Assembly (NCBI RefSeq): GCF_000379925.1
Contig: NZ_KB904240.1
Coordinates: forward strand, 1 to 37,765
Source: Porphyromonas levii DSM 23370
GTDB lineage: Bacteria; Bacteroidota; Bacteroidia; Bacteroidales; Porphyromonadaceae
Length of the DNA: 37,765 bases
Direction of reading: 5' to 3'
Below, piece by piece: positions 26,863 through 35,859 of this stretch. A model generated the notes under the pieces. The model was not told the DNA's origin and ran no database searches. It saw only the letters and a list, made by a program, of their open reading frames with translations. The stretch's first letter is position 1, and each line of letters opens with the position of its first letter. Both the position numbers and the translations under genes were made by a program.

Positions 26863-29526
26863 ATGAGCAGAGAATTGAGCGCTAAATACGACCCAAGTGA
26901 AGTGGAAGATAAGTGGTATGCTTATTGGCAAGAGCATAAACTATTCGCCTCTAAGCCCGACCATAGGCAGCCGTATACCATAATCATGCCGCCACCCAAT
27001 GTGACCGGCGTGCTACACATGGGGCACATGCTCAATAACACGATACAAGATATCCTCATTCGTAGGGCTAGGATGACTGGCTACAATGCTTGTTGGATGC
27101 CTGGGACTGACCATGCTTCGATTGCTACTGAAGCAAAAGTAGTAGAGCGTTTGGCAAAGCAAGGGATTAAGAAGAGTGACCTAAGCCGTGAGGAGTTCTT
27201 AAAGCATGTATGGGATTGGACGCACGAGCATGGCGGCATCATAGTGGAGCAGCTCAAGAAGGTAGGTGCGTCTTGTGACTGGGATAGGCTCGCTTTCACT
27301 ATGGATGAGAAGCGAAGCGATGCGGTGATTGATGTATTCTGCGACCTTTATCGTAAAGGTTTGATATATCGTGGAGTACGCATGATTAACTGGGATCCTA
27401 AAGCAAAGACGGCTATCTCTGACGAAGAGATTATCTATGAGGAGCAGCATGGTAAGCTGTATTATGTTCGCTACTTCGTAAAGGGTGAGGAGGGTAAGTA
27501 TATTGTGGTGGCTACCACTCGTCCCGAGACGATATTTGGTGATACCGCAGTCTGCATCCATCCCGAGGATGAACGCTATCAGTGGTTAAAGGGTAGGGAG
27601 GTTGTCGTGCCTGGGGTGAATAGAATTATCCCTATTATTACGGATGAATATGTAGATAGGGAGTTTGGTACTGGGTGCCTGAAGGTAACCCCAAGCCACG
27701 ATGTGAACGACTATATGCTTGGTCAAAAGTATAATCTGCCAGAGATAGATGTATTCAACGACGATGGCACGCTCAACGCACACGGCGGTAAGTATGAGGG
27801 GCAAGATCGTATGGAGGTGCGCAATGCCTTTGTGAAAGAGCTAGAGACGCTAGGTCTGATTGAGAAAATCGAAGACTATACCAATAAGGTGGGGCTCTCG
27901 GAGCGTACCCATGTGCCTATCGAGCCTAAGCTATCAATGCAGTGGTTCCTAAAGATGAAGGAACTTTCTAAGCCAGCATACGAAGCTGTGATGAGTAACG
28001 AGGTGCAACTCGTTCCTGACCGTTTCAAGGGAGTTTATGCCTCTTGGATGGAGAACGTTAGAGACTGGAATATCTCTCGCCAGCTATACTGGGGGCACCG
28101 CATTCCTGCCTACTTCTTAGAGGATGGTAGTATCGTGATAGGTGAGACTGCCGAGATTGCGCTTGAAGAAGCTAAGAAGATCACAGGAAATCCGTCTCTG
28201 ACACTCAACGACCTTAGTCAAGACCCAGATACATTAGACACATGGTTTAGCTCTTGGCTCTGGCCAATCTCTGTATTTGGCAACCCTATGGACAAGGATA
28301 ATGCCGAGCTAAACTACTACTTCCCTACTTCAGACCTCGTAACAGGGCCTGATATCTTATTCTTCTGGGTAGCTAGGATGATTATTGCAGGCTACGAGTA
28401 TAGAGGGACTTTCCCATTCAAGAACGTATTCCTCACAGGTATTGTCCGTGATAGCCTACGCCGTAAGATGAGTAAATCGCTCGGCAATAGCCCAGACCCA
28501 CTCAAGCTAATTGAGCAGTATGGTGCCGATGGCGTACGCATGGGATTGATGACTGCGGCTTCGGCTGGTAACGACATCCTATTCGACGAGAGCCTAGTAG
28601 AGCAAGGGCGCAACTTCAATAATAAGATATGGAACTCCTTCCGCTTAATCCAGGGTTGGGAGATAAGTGATACAGCCGAGCAGAATGGTGCTCAGAAGGC
28701 AGCGATTGAGTGGTTCGAGCACTTACTAAGGAAGCAGGAAGCAATTCTAACGGATCACTTCAAGAAGTACCGCATCAATGATGCTACACTATTGATGTAC
28801 AAACTCATTCGCGATGACTTCTCGGGGACTTTTCTCGAATTGATTAAGCCCGGATATGGAGAACCAATCGACCGTGCAACTATCGAAGCAACCAACACTT
28901 TCTTTGAGCAATTAATGCAATTGGTACACCCATTTATGCCTTTTATATCGGAAGAGTTATGGCAAGCTGTACGAGAGCGCAAGGAAGGGGAGAGCATTAT
29001 GGTAAGCCAGCTACGAAAGCAGCAAGAGTTTAGTGAAGAGATTATCAAGTCGATGGACTTCTCTCGTGAGATTATCACTAATATCCGCAACTTACGCGCT
29101 CAGAAGGGCGTCTCTCCAAAGGAAGAGCTAGAGCTATTCTCAGAGACTAAACTAAGTGATAGTGCTAAGGCAGTGATTACTAAGCTCGCGAATATCTCGG
29201 TATTCCATGAAGAGAAGTCAGCGGAGAGTGCCGATATGGCTATCTTTAATGTGGAAACAACTCAATTTGGTGTGCCATTTACCGGGCTTGTAGATATCGC
29301 TGCTGAGATTGAGAAGCTGAAGGGCGAGGAGGTACACTACGAGAAGTTCCTCAAAGGTGTACGTGCAAAGCTCTCCAACGAGAAGTTCGTGGCGAATGCT
29401 CCTGAGCAAGTGGTGGCAATGGAGCGTAAGAAGGAGCACGATGCAGAGGAGAAACTTGCTGCAGTTAGAGCCCGCTTAGCTACCGCATACCAAGAGGCAC
29501 CCCATCTTCAGGAAAAGAAAAACTGA
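26863..29526 (+). CDS. valS: Valyl-tRNA synthetase
   Basis: ValS (887 residues) is a class I synthetase that charges tRNA-Val. HIGH is HMGH at H52-H55 in [17 protein letters not shown], and KMSKS is present near residue 536 ([10 protein letters not shown]). The CP1 editing domain is seen in [12 protein letters not shown] and [16 protein letters not shown]. The C-terminal arm is a coiled coil ([16 protein letters not shown] and onward), the tRNA-binding extension of bacterial ValS. ATG 26863 is preferred to a GTG two codons upstream. It is a single-gene unit with its own promoter box. Confidence 0.96.
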   Translation: MSRELSAKYDPSEVEDKWYAYWQEHKLFASKPDHRQPYTIIMPPPNVTGVLHMGHMLNNTIQDILIRRARMTGYNACWMPGTDHASIATEAKVVERLAKQGIKKSDLSREEFLKHVWDWTHEHGGIIVEQLKKVGASCDWDRLAFTMDEKRSDAVIDVFCDLYRKGLIYRGVRMINWDPKAKTAISDEEIIYEEQHGKLYYVRYFVKGEEGKYIVVATTRPETIFGDTAVCIHPEDERYQWLKGREVVVPGVNRIIPIITDEYVDREFGTGCLKVTPSHDVNDYMLGQKYNLPEIDVFNDDGTLNAHGGKYEGQDRMEVRNAFVKELETLGLIEKIEDYTNKVGLSERTHVPIEPKLSMQWFLKMKELSKPAYEAVMSNEVQLVPDRFKGVYASWMENVRDWNISRQLYWGHRIPAYFLEDGSIVIGETAEIALEEAKKITGNPSLTLNDLSQDPDTLDTWFSSWLWPISVFGNPMDKDNAELNYYFPTSDLVTGPDILFFWVARMIIAGYEYRGTFPFKNVFLTGIVRDSLRRKMSKSLGNSPDPLKLIEQYGADGVRMGLMTAASAGNDILFDESLVEQGRNFNNKIWNSFRLIQGWEISDTAEQNGAQKAAIEWFEHLLRKQEAILTDHFKKYRINDATLLMYKLIRDDFSGTFLELIKPGYGEPIDRATIEATNTFFEQLMQLVHPFMPFISEELWQAVRERKEGESIMVSQLRKQQEFSEEIIKSMDFSREIITNIRNLRAQKGVSPKEELELFSETKLSDSAKAVITKLANISVFHEEKSAESADMAIFNVETTQFGVPFTGLVDIAAEIEKLKGEEVHYEKFLKGVRAKLSNEKFVANAPEQVVAMERKKEHDAEEKLAAVRARLATAYQEAPHLQEKKN

Positions 29527-29570
29527 ACTGGTGGTTTTGGAAAGGTAAATAAACAGTCGTCACTTTCGCC

Positions 29571-29611
29571 AAAATTAGTCGACTGATTCTGAAAATTAGT
29601 CGACTAATTTT
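29571..29611. repeat. Perfect 20-base palindrome with a degenerate upstream copy
   Basis: AAAATTAGTCGACTAATTTT (29592-29611) is a perfect 20-base palindrome centred on GTCGAC. An imperfect copy, AAAATTAGTCGACTGATT, lies 21 bases upstream at 29571. The gap-free dyad looks more like a protein-binding site than a terminator, but the T-run and position after valS leave terminator use open. Confidence 0.6.
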
Positions 29612-29636
29612 TTGGGGCTTATTGTGACTAATTCTA

Positions 29637-29644
29637 TACTTTTG
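29637..29644 (+). promoter_or_regulatory. -7 box upstream of the PH-domain genes
   Basis: TACTTTTG lies about 36 bases before the first PH-domain gene. A TTTG at 29611-29614 is slightly too far (22-base gap) but could be the -33 element. It overlaps the right end of the 20-base palindrome, so binding there could repress the promoter. Confidence 0.45.
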
Positions 29645-29680
29645 CCATACACGACCTTTACAGGTACGAATTACAATGAT

Positions 29681-30226
29681 ATGAACAGTTATCACATACC
29701 CGAGGATTATCGGAATGAGGCAGTCAGCTTCAGCTCTCTACCTAGCGTAGATGAGCTGGAGCTGACTGCTCTTTTGCCTAAGTATATCACGCAGATGAGG
29801 TTGGAGGTATCGCTATGGATGCTTATTCCTCTGCTTATTTATATCGTGGTTTGGGTGCTTGTAGAGCCTCTTAGAGCGTCTCTTTGGGCGCTATTGATAC
29901 CCATTGGGGTAATGCTTCTTTGGTGGAGTGGGGCAATGCTTTGGCTCAAGAGAGCCTATGCCGTACGTGGTTATGCATTTCGGGAAAAGGATCTAACCTT
30001 CCGGAAAGGACTCTTCTTCCGAAGGACTACCACGATGCCAGTAAGCAGAATTCAGCAAGTGACCGTGAAACAATCTCTTTTCGAGCGCTGGCTTGGTCTA
30101 TATAGTATAAAAATCGCTGATGGCTCGCAGGGCGGTGTGGCACTGACAATTCCTGGCCTTACTAAAGATAAGGCAGAGACAATGCGTAGCTATTTACTAC
30201 GACAGATGGCGCATGAGGGACTTTAG
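29681..30226 (+). CDS. Bacterial PH-domain membrane protein, YdbS-like
   Basis: The 181-residue protein has two adjacent hydrophobic segments (about residues 44-85) followed by a soluble bPH2 (YdbS/YdbT) domain: LTFRKGLFFRRTTTMPVSRIQQVTVKQSLFERW, given here as LTFRKGLFFRRTT and PVSRIQQVTVKQS, then GLYSIKIADGSQGG. The family's function is poorly known. YdbS and YdbT are commonly encoded as an adjacent pair and are membrane proteins. I chose ATG 29681 over a TTG 69 bases upstream that lies before the -7 box. It overlaps the next gene by 14 bases. Confidence 0.82.
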   Translation: MNSYHIPEDYRNEAVSFSSLPSVDELELTALLPKYITQMRLEVSLWMLIPLLIYIVVWVLVEPLRASLWALLIPIGVMLLWWSGAMLWLKRAYAVRGYAFREKDLTFRKGLFFRRTTTMPVSRIQQVTVKQSLFERWLGLYSIKIADGSQGGVALTIPGLTKDKAETMRSYLLRQMAHEGL

Positions 30227-31028
30227 AGAACCTACTCGAATGGGCTGGGAAGCCCTTTTGGTGCTTGTCGTAAAAAGCATTTGGCGCTGCATAAAGATTA
30301 TGTGGGCACTATTGTTCGTCGTATTCATCAATGGCAAAGGTAAGTTCCAGCTTATTTCAGTAGTCGCACTTATTGCTATTGCTATACTCTTTGTAGGGTT
30401 AGCAATGGTGAAATATTTTACCACAAGACTGTGGATAAGAGGTGGCAAACTCGTATGTACCTCAGGGTTATTGAATAAAAAGGAAGAGAGTTTTCCTCTA
30501 AATCACATCCATGCGATGCGCACACGCAGAAACTTTATCTACCAGATAGTAGATATGGTTGGCGTAGTCTTCGATACCGTAGCGGAGAAAAAAGCAGAGC
30601 TGGAGTTTATACTTAGCGAGGAGGATTGGACTAACCTATCTCATCTAGTGGTCGAAGAAGGAGAATCCGAGGTGCCGAAAGAGAGTAGGGGGATAGACAA
30701 ACCACTGTGGAGTTATCGTATGAACCCCTTGGAACTGTTGCGTGCAGCTTTGGTTCAGAATCACTTAAGGGGCATGGTGCTAATTGGTAGTGTGCTCGCT
30801 TATCTGTATGCTCAGATGCCCAATTCTGAGAAAGTTATAAGGCTTACTACGGACTATTTAGAAGCAAACTCCCAATCTATCATAGAGCATACCAACCTTT
30901 TGGTCATTCCGATACTCCTGGTGCTAGGGTATGTGATTGGACTACTGATTTGGTGCGTATTCGTATGGGTAAAATATTGGGGATTAACGCTCGATTTTTA
31001 TCCTAATTATATAGCTCATTGGCTTTGA
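30213..31028 (+). CDS. Bacterial PH-domain membrane protein, YdbT-like, C-terminally truncated
   Basis: The 271-residue product has a paired hydrophobic region (about residues 25-65), a bPH2 domain (LWIRGGKLVCTSGLLNKKEE, NHIHAMRTRRN, GVVFDTVAEKKAELEF) and two more membrane segments (about 190-260). YdbT proteins usually have repeated membrane-PH units and run to roughly 450-500 residues. This one stops at KYWGLTLDFYPNYIAHWL, just where a further PH domain should begin, and at the point where the opposing serB is also cut. I read it as truncated by a deletion. It overlaps the end of the serB fragment by 26 bases. Confidence 0.75.
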   Translation: MRDFREPTRMGWEALLVLVVKSIWRCIKIMWALLFVVFINGKGKFQLISVVALIAIAILFVGLAMVKYFTTRLWIRGGKLVCTSGLLNKKEESFPLNHIHAMRTRRNFIYQIVDMVGVVFDTVAEKKAELEFILSEEDWTNLSHLVVEEGESEVPKESRGIDKPLWSYRMNPLELLRAALVQNHLRGMVLIGSVLAYLYAQMPNSEKVIRLTTDYLEANSQSIIEHTNLLVIPILLVLGYVIGLLIWCVFVWVKYWGLTLDFYPNYIAHWL

Positions 31029-31245
31029 AGAGCAATTCCTTTAGAATCGTGCCGCTGATAGATGACTCAGCAGCGAAAAGAACACCAAGTGTAAGGTGGT
31101 TGTGCGTATCACTCTGACCAATATCAAGGATGGTCACATCATGCTTTGCTAGCGTTTCGGTAATCGCTGCCGAAATACCAGGTCTATCCTTACCACTAAA
31201 GATGGCAAGGATTAGTTCTTTGTTGTTTTGCTCTTTATTATCCAT
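31003..31245 (-). pseudogene. serB: SerB remnant: N-terminal ACT region only
   Basis: The frame gives 80 residues starting MDNKEQNNKELILAIF. The KDRPGISAAITETLAKHDV, DIGQSDTHNHLTLGVLF and KELLFKANEL stretches match the N-terminal ACT domain of Bacteroidota phosphoserine phosphatase SerB. The full enzyme is about 400 residues with a second ACT-like part and the HAD phosphatase domain (DFDST motif); all of that is missing. After KANEL the frame ends at once (YN-stop) at the boundary with the truncated YdbT-like gene. It keeps a good promoter. A short stand-alone ACT protein is the alternative, but the abrupt end beside another truncated gene favours a deletion. Serine synthesis would need another phosphatase. 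Confidence 0.7.
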
Positions 31246-31279
31246 TGTCTTTCCATTGTTATTATTATACAATGCGAAG

Positions 31280-31310
31280 CAAATGTACCTATTTCTGAAC
31301 ATATAGGCAA
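31280..31310 (-). promoter_or_regulatory. Promoter of the serB remnant
   Basis: On the minus strand TTG (31310-31308) and TACATTTG (31287-31280) are 20 bases apart, a full match to the phylum's -33/-7 pattern, about 35 bases before the serB ATG. Confidence 0.65.
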
Positions 31311-31314
31311 TAGG

Positions 31315-31345
31315 TTGCTGATTGCTTCGATTTTGGCTAATTTTG
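31315..31345 (+). promoter_or_regulatory. Promoter of the Ig-like lipoprotein gene
   Basis: TTG (31315-31317) and TAATTTTG (31338-31345) have a 20-base spacer. The -33 element is only four bases from that of the divergent serB promoter, so the two polymerase sites are back to back. Confidence 0.65.
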
Positions 31346-31368
31346 CTACTCAATATATATAGTTCTGT

Positions 31369-33363
31369 ATGAAAAGAATCAATGGGCGATTACTCGCCCC
31401 AATAATGATACCATTCCTACTTGTAGGGATTCTATATGGATGTGCCAATCGAGTAGCGCCTGATGGCGGACCTTACGATGTGACACCACCAAAGCTCGTC
31501 AGTAGTTCTCCCGAAGATAGGGCACTAAATGTAAGCAAGAAACGCTTCGTACTCACCTTCGACGAGTATATACAAATCCAGGATATAGCCAATAAGGTAA
31601 TCATCTCTCCTCCCCAGATTACTCAGCCTAAGATAGTAGCTGTGGGCAAGAAGGTAACGGTGGAACTGGAAGACGATCTTATCCCAAATACGACTTACTC
31701 CATAGACTTTACCGATGCTATTGTGGATAACAACGAGGGTAATCCACTGGAGAACTTCTCGTATGCCTTCTCCACGGGCAATGAAATAGACACCATGGAG
31801 ATCAGTGGTCGAGTGATTAACATTCGTAACCACGAACCCATGCAGAGCTTACTTGTAGGTGTGCACCCAGAGTCTGCGGGCTGGAACGCTTTTACAGATA
31901 CGACCTTCAGCCGCATGAGTAGGACTGGAGACCGTGCACAGTTTGTAATGCGAAACATGAAGCAAGGGAGCTACAGAGTGTATGCTCTGAAAGAGAGCGA
32001 TGGCAACTATCGCCACGATATGCCTACAGATGGGGTAGCATTCCTCAATGAGCTTATCACTACAAGCGCAATGGCAGCTACTCGGCAAGATACGACTTGG
32101 GTGGATAGTCTTACCATAGACACGATAAAGACAGTGGCATATACACGCTACCTGCCGGATGATATCGTGCTGCTCTATTACGTGCCAGAAGCAAAGCGTA
32201 GATTTATTAGCAAGCGCGAGCGCCCCGACTCTATGCAACTAAGACTTGTGTTCAGTGCCATACCCGAAGGCAAAATCAAGGTACGCCCTATCGACTCCCT
32301 TGCTGTGCAAGGCGGCAGTACACCAGTTCTCGATATCAATAGAGAGAAGAAGGAGGTAATGGTCTACTTTACGGACCCTACATGGAAGAGGTATAAGGAG
32401 TTTGAAGTCTCTTATACTTCGGTAGACTCCCTAGAGCTACCTATCATGGTGCATGACTCTCTCACGCTCCGCCCATCTGCCCCTAAGCCGATAGAAGACA
32501 AGGGGAGACTGAAGGAGACTAATGACAGTATTGCGAAGCCGAAGAGCCCGCTTACGCTTCGCTTCGAGCATAAAGGGGAAGGTGGGACCAGTGATAGCCT
32601 GCTCTTCTATAGCTCTCTGCCTATCACTCCTGAGGCATTTAAGGCCTTTGAGCTATTCAATGCGCAGGACTCCATCCTCAAGCCGGTAACCATAGACTCT
32701 ATCTATCTACTCCCTGGGCGTACTACCGTGGGAATGATAGAGGCGAAGCTATCGTACGACACGAGCTATGAGCTGTATGCCGACAGTGCTAAGTTTACCG
32801 ATGTGTATGGGCACATGCTCGATGAGACGGTGGTAGATGCGTTCAAGACGAAAGCGAAAGACGCTTTTTCTCAGCTCTCCATCACGGTAGATGGCGTTGA
32901 GGGACCATTTATTGGCGAACTCCTCTCTACCCAAGATGCTGTGCTAAGAGTAGTATACTCCGATAAGCCGACCTTACACTTCAAAGATATTAAGCCTGAG
33001 AAGTATGGTTTCCGACTCATCGTGGACAGCAATAATAATGGCAAGTGGGATGCAGGCAACTACCGCGACTCTATCCAGCCAGAGATGGTCTACTACATGC
33101 CGAAGATTATTGAAGTAATGGCGAACTGGGATGTAAAGGAGACGCTATCTCCTCTTGCTACCAAGATAGATAAACAGAAGCCCGAAGAGTTGATTAAGAA
33201 TAAGCCCAAGGCTAAGGAGAAAAAGGATCGCAATAAAGAGCGTGAGGAACAACTCCGCAGACAACGCCAAGGTAATAACCAAGGCATGGGTGGCTTAGGT
33301 GATATGGGCGGCATGGGTGGACTAGGAGGCATGAACGACATGATGGGCGGAGGACGAATGTAG
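31369..33363 (+). CDS. Lipoprotein with N-terminal Ig-like (Big_5) domain
   Basis: The 664-residue protein begins with a lipoprotein signal (lipobox LYGC, C25). Next comes a bacterial Ig-like domain of the SbsA/Big_5 type at about residues 38-135 (TPPKLVSSSPEDRALNVS, VLTFDEYIQI, LIPNTTYSIDFTDAIVDNNEGN). This family is common in Bacteroidota as an uncharacterised cell-envelope lipoprotein. The middle part has repeated beta-rich segments including DSNNNGKWDAGNY near residue 555. The last 65 residues change character: a Lys/Glu/Arg-rich stretch (KAKEKKDRNKEREEQLRRQR), then a Gly/Met-rich tail with MGG and GLG repeats. No catalytic motif was seen. Confidence 0.85.
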   Translation: MKRINGRLLAPIMIPFLLVGILYGCANRVAPDGGPYDVTPPKLVSSSPEDRALNVSKKRFVLTFDEYIQIQDIANKVIISPPQITQPKIVAVGKKVTVELEDDLIPNTTYSIDFTDAIVDNNEGNPLENFSYAFSTGNEIDTMEISGRVINIRNHEPMQSLLVGVHPESAGWNAFTDTTFSRMSRTGDRAQFVMRNMKQGSYRVYALKESDGNYRHDMPTDGVAFLNELITTSAMAATRQDTTWVDSLTIDTIKTVAYTRYLPDDIVLLYYVPEAKRRFISKRERPDSMQLRLVFSAIPEGKIKVRPIDSLAVQGGSTPVLDINREKKEVMVYFTDPTWKRYKEFEVSYTSVDSLELPIMVHDSLTLRPSAPKPIEDKGRLKETNDSIAKPKSPLTLRFEHKGEGGTSDSLLFYSSLPITPEAFKAFELFNAQDSILKPVTIDSIYLLPGRTTVGMIEAKLSYDTSYELYADSAKFTDVYGHMLDETVVDAFKTKAKDAFSQLSITVDGVEGPFIGELLSTQDAVLRVVYSDKPTLHFKDIKPEKYGFRLIVDSNNNGKWDAGNYRDSIQPEMVYYMPKIIEVMANWDVKETLSPLATKIDKQKPEELIKNKPKAKEKKDRNKEREEQLRRQRQGNNQGMGGLGDMGGMGGLGGMNDMMGGGRM

Positions 33364-33399
33364 TCTAGCCATCAGTAGTCCCGACACCGCATAATAACC

Positions 33400-33442
33400 A
33401 CAACCGCTACCATTGAGCATATCAAGCTCTGGTAGCGGTTGT
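33400..33442. terminator. Hairpin between convergent genes
   Basis: ACAACCGCTACCA (33400-33412) pairs perfectly with 33430-33442; inside, GAGC and GCTC can extend the stem. It lies between the convergent Ig-like lipoprotein and relA genes. No strong T-run follows on either strand. Confidence 0.55.
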
Positions 33443-33490
33443 GCTATATGCAGGGCAGTGAAAAAGTGCACTCCTCATTCTCGAGAGGTA

Positions 33491-35692
33491 TTACACCCTC
33501 TCTACACTCTTAATCCCTGGGAGCGTACGTAAGGACTTTAGTAAAGGATTGAGGCGAGAAGCTTCCTTTATATATATATGCAGCGTAGCTTGGAAGAGTC
33601 CATCTGCGCTCTGTATATTATAGCTACGGAGCGTAAGTTCCTTCTCAGTCCCCACCTGACTAACGACAGCATTGACCACGCTAAGATCATCATGCCCAAT
33701 TACCCTCAGCACAACCTCACTCCCTCGAGAGGTATCACCTTTCCACCTAGCCTTGAGGATACGATAACCGAATCTATTGAATAAATCAGGAGCATTGGGG
33801 CAATTCATTCTATGAATTCGGATACCGCTTCGGGAAGTAAAGGCAAATATCTTATCGCCATATATAGGATTACAACACTTAGCAAGCTGATAATCGATGC
33901 CCGATAGGTTATTATCTATCGTTAGGATATCCTCTGTCTCCTCAGCAATAATCTTCTCAGGCAGAGTACTAGAGACAAACTTATCTGCCGAAATATGGCG
34001 CTCCTCAGCCTGCTCAGGTTCCTGAAATGCCAGTTTATACTCATCGAGGAACGTATCTAGGTCTGTCTGCTTATTCTGAATTGCGAGGAAGAAGTGACTT
34101 GTTGCCTTGTACCCCTTACGCCTTACGAGCTTGGTGAATACAGCCTCATCGTACTCCAGCTTCCGATTACGCAGACGGCGGTTGAGCTCCTCACGCACTA
34201 GCTGAATAGACTTTTCAGACTCTATCCTCAGCCATTGCTTAATCTTATTTCTCGCCTTGCTCGTTATCACATACCTCAACCAATCCTGCTTAGGTGTCTG
34301 ATTGGCAGAGGTATTTATAGAAACGGTATCACCATTCTGTAATTGCTGTCGGATGCTTACATTGCGACCATTGACCTGAGCAGAGACTGTCTTCTCGCCA
34401 ATCCCCGAGTGTATAGCATAGGCGAAGTCGAGGATAGAAGCACCTTTGGGCAACTTTACTAAGTCCCCCTTGGGTGTAAAGACATATATCTCCTCATCAT
34501 AGAGATTCATCCTAAACTCCTGCATCACCTCTTCGCTGGTAGCAGACTTATTCTCTAGCGTCCTGCGAACCGTGGTCATAAACTCATCCAGTCCACTCTC
34601 GCTCTTCACCCCCTTGTATCTCCAGTGTGCAGCGAGACCCTTCTCCGCTATCTCGTCCATACGTTCGGTACGAATCTGCACCTCTACCCACTTCTGTTGG
34701 GGTCCCAATACCGTGATATGCAGACTTTCGTAACCATTAGACTTTGGGATAGATAACCAATCCTTCATCCGCTTAGGATTGGGTTGGTACATATCTGTGA
34801 TGATAGAGTATGCCTTCCAGCACTGGCTTCTTTCCTCCTCTAGTGGTGCATCGATAATGACACGTATAGCGAATAGGTCATAAATAGCCTCGAACTCTAT
34901 CTTTTGCTTCACTAGCTTATTACGGATAGAGGAGATAGACTTCGTTCTTCCCTTTATCGTAAACATTAGTCCCGACTCCTCCAAAGCCTTCTTAACTGGA
35001 TCGATAAAAGAAGCAATATAAGTATCGCGTGTCTTCTTGGTAGCAGCCAGCTTGTCTTTAATAAAATTATATATCTCCCTATCCGTATACTTGAGGCAAA
35101 AGTCCTCCATCTCACCCTTGATATTGTACAGCCCCATACGGTGCGCCAGAGGGGCATAGAGGAAGGAAGCCTCCATACTGAGATCCAACTGTAGATCCTC
35201 TGAAAGATAATCACCAGCAAGGCGAAGCTGCACCAGTCGCTCGGAAATCAAGATAAGGATAACACGCACATCCTCAGCGAAAGATAGTAAGAAGTGGCTA
35301 AAGTTGTCCGAAGTAACCACAGCATTCTTGGCATACAAATCGGTCACCTTTTGCATCAAGCGCAATAAGTAGAGCACATCCTCACTCAGGAAACCCTTCA
35401 ACTCCTCTTGCTTTACAACACCATCCCGCAAGGGTAATTGTAGGAGTACGGCCATGATAGGCGTACCTCCTATTCCCATCTCATCTACAAGGGTGGTCGC
35501 CGTCAATAGTCGCCGAGCTAGGGGATGTATCCCAAACTGATCCTTAAGATCAGGGCGCTCCTTCAGGTACTTCTGTAGTATTTCCTTTACCCTATACCAC
35601 TCTTTTTCAGAGACATTATGGGGTAAAGCATCGAGACGAACTATAAGCTGCTCTATTGTCGAATATTGATCTAAATCAGTATACTTCTTCAT
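33491..35692 (-). CDS. relA: RelA/SpoT homologue, (p)ppGpp synthetase with degenerate hydrolase domain
   Basis: The 733-residue protein has the long RSH layout: HD region (about 30-200), synthetase (about 240-365), TGS (about 410-470), a Cys/His region with KCCNPIYGD and HRMNCP, and a C-terminal ACT domain. The synthetase looks intact: GRTK (248-251), YDLFAIRV with D272, the R308-M-K-D311 motif, SNGYESLH, and EVQIRT with E337. The HD region keeps H56-P but has LLQL where hydrolases have LLHD, and SERLVQL where they have ADRLHN, so hydrolysis of ppGpp is probably lost, as in E. coli RelA. The RxKD loop is, however, of the bifunctional type. A second, hydrolase-competent RSH is expected elsewhere. 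Confidence 0.9.
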   Translation of the reverse strand: MKKYTDLDQYSTIEQLIVRLDALPHNVSEKEWYRVKEILQKYLKERPDLKDQFGIHPLARRLLTATTLVDEMGIGGTPIMAVLLQLPLRDGVVKQEELKGFLSEDVLYLLRLMQKVTDLYAKNAVVTSDNFSHFLLSFAEDVRVILILISERLVQLRLAGDYLSEDLQLDLSMEASFLYAPLAHRMGLYNIKGEMEDFCLKYTDREIYNFIKDKLAATKKTRDTYIASFIDPVKKALEESGLMFTIKGRTKSISSIRNKLVKQKIEFEAIYDLFAIRVIIDAPLEEERSQCWKAYSIITDMYQPNPKRMKDWLSIPKSNGYESLHITVLGPQQKWVEVQIRTERMDEIAEKGLAAHWRYKGVKSESGLDEFMTTVRRTLENKSATSEEVMQEFRMNLYDEEIYVFTPKGDLVKLPKGASILDFAYAIHSGIGEKTVSAQVNGRNVSIRQQLQNGDTVSINTSANQTPKQDWLRYVITSKARNKIKQWLRIESEKSIQLVREELNRRLRNRKLEYDEAVFTKLVRRKGYKATSHFFLAIQNKQTDLDTFLDEYKLAFQEPEQAEERHISADKFVSSTLPEKIIAEETEDILTIDNNLSGIDYQLAKCCNPIYGDKIFAFTSRSGIRIHRMNCPNAPDLFNRFGYRILKARWKGDTSRGSEVVLRVIGHDDLSVVNAVVSQVGTEKELTLRSYNIQSADGLFQATLHIYIKEASRLNPLLKSLRTLPGIKSVERV

Positions 35693-35783
35693 AAAAACTC
35701 ATTTTATACCACTGGTACGATATAAAAGTAGAGCAAGATACAAATATTCCTTTCAAAATACCAGTAGTCACTATAGTTTTCTA

Positions 35784-35791
35784 TACCTTTG
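35784..35791 (+). promoter_or_regulatory. -7 box upstream of the TlpA-like gene
   Basis: TACCTTTG, about 68 bases before the ATG; no clear -33 element. It lies in the 167-base divergent region shared with relA. Confidence 0.45.
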
Positions 35792-35859
35792 CATCATCAT
35801 TTCAAATATGGAAAAATATCCAATTGAGTATTTCACTTTTAACTAATAGAAGATTAAAC

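Noticed and set aside
29612-29680. Upstream TTG start for the first PH-domain gene
   Set aside because: The extension precedes and includes the TACTTTTG box; the ATG at 29681 fits the family start.
31246-31353. Longer N-terminus for the serB remnant
   Set aside because: The extension would cover its own -33/-7 promoter and adds unrelated residues before MDNKEQ.
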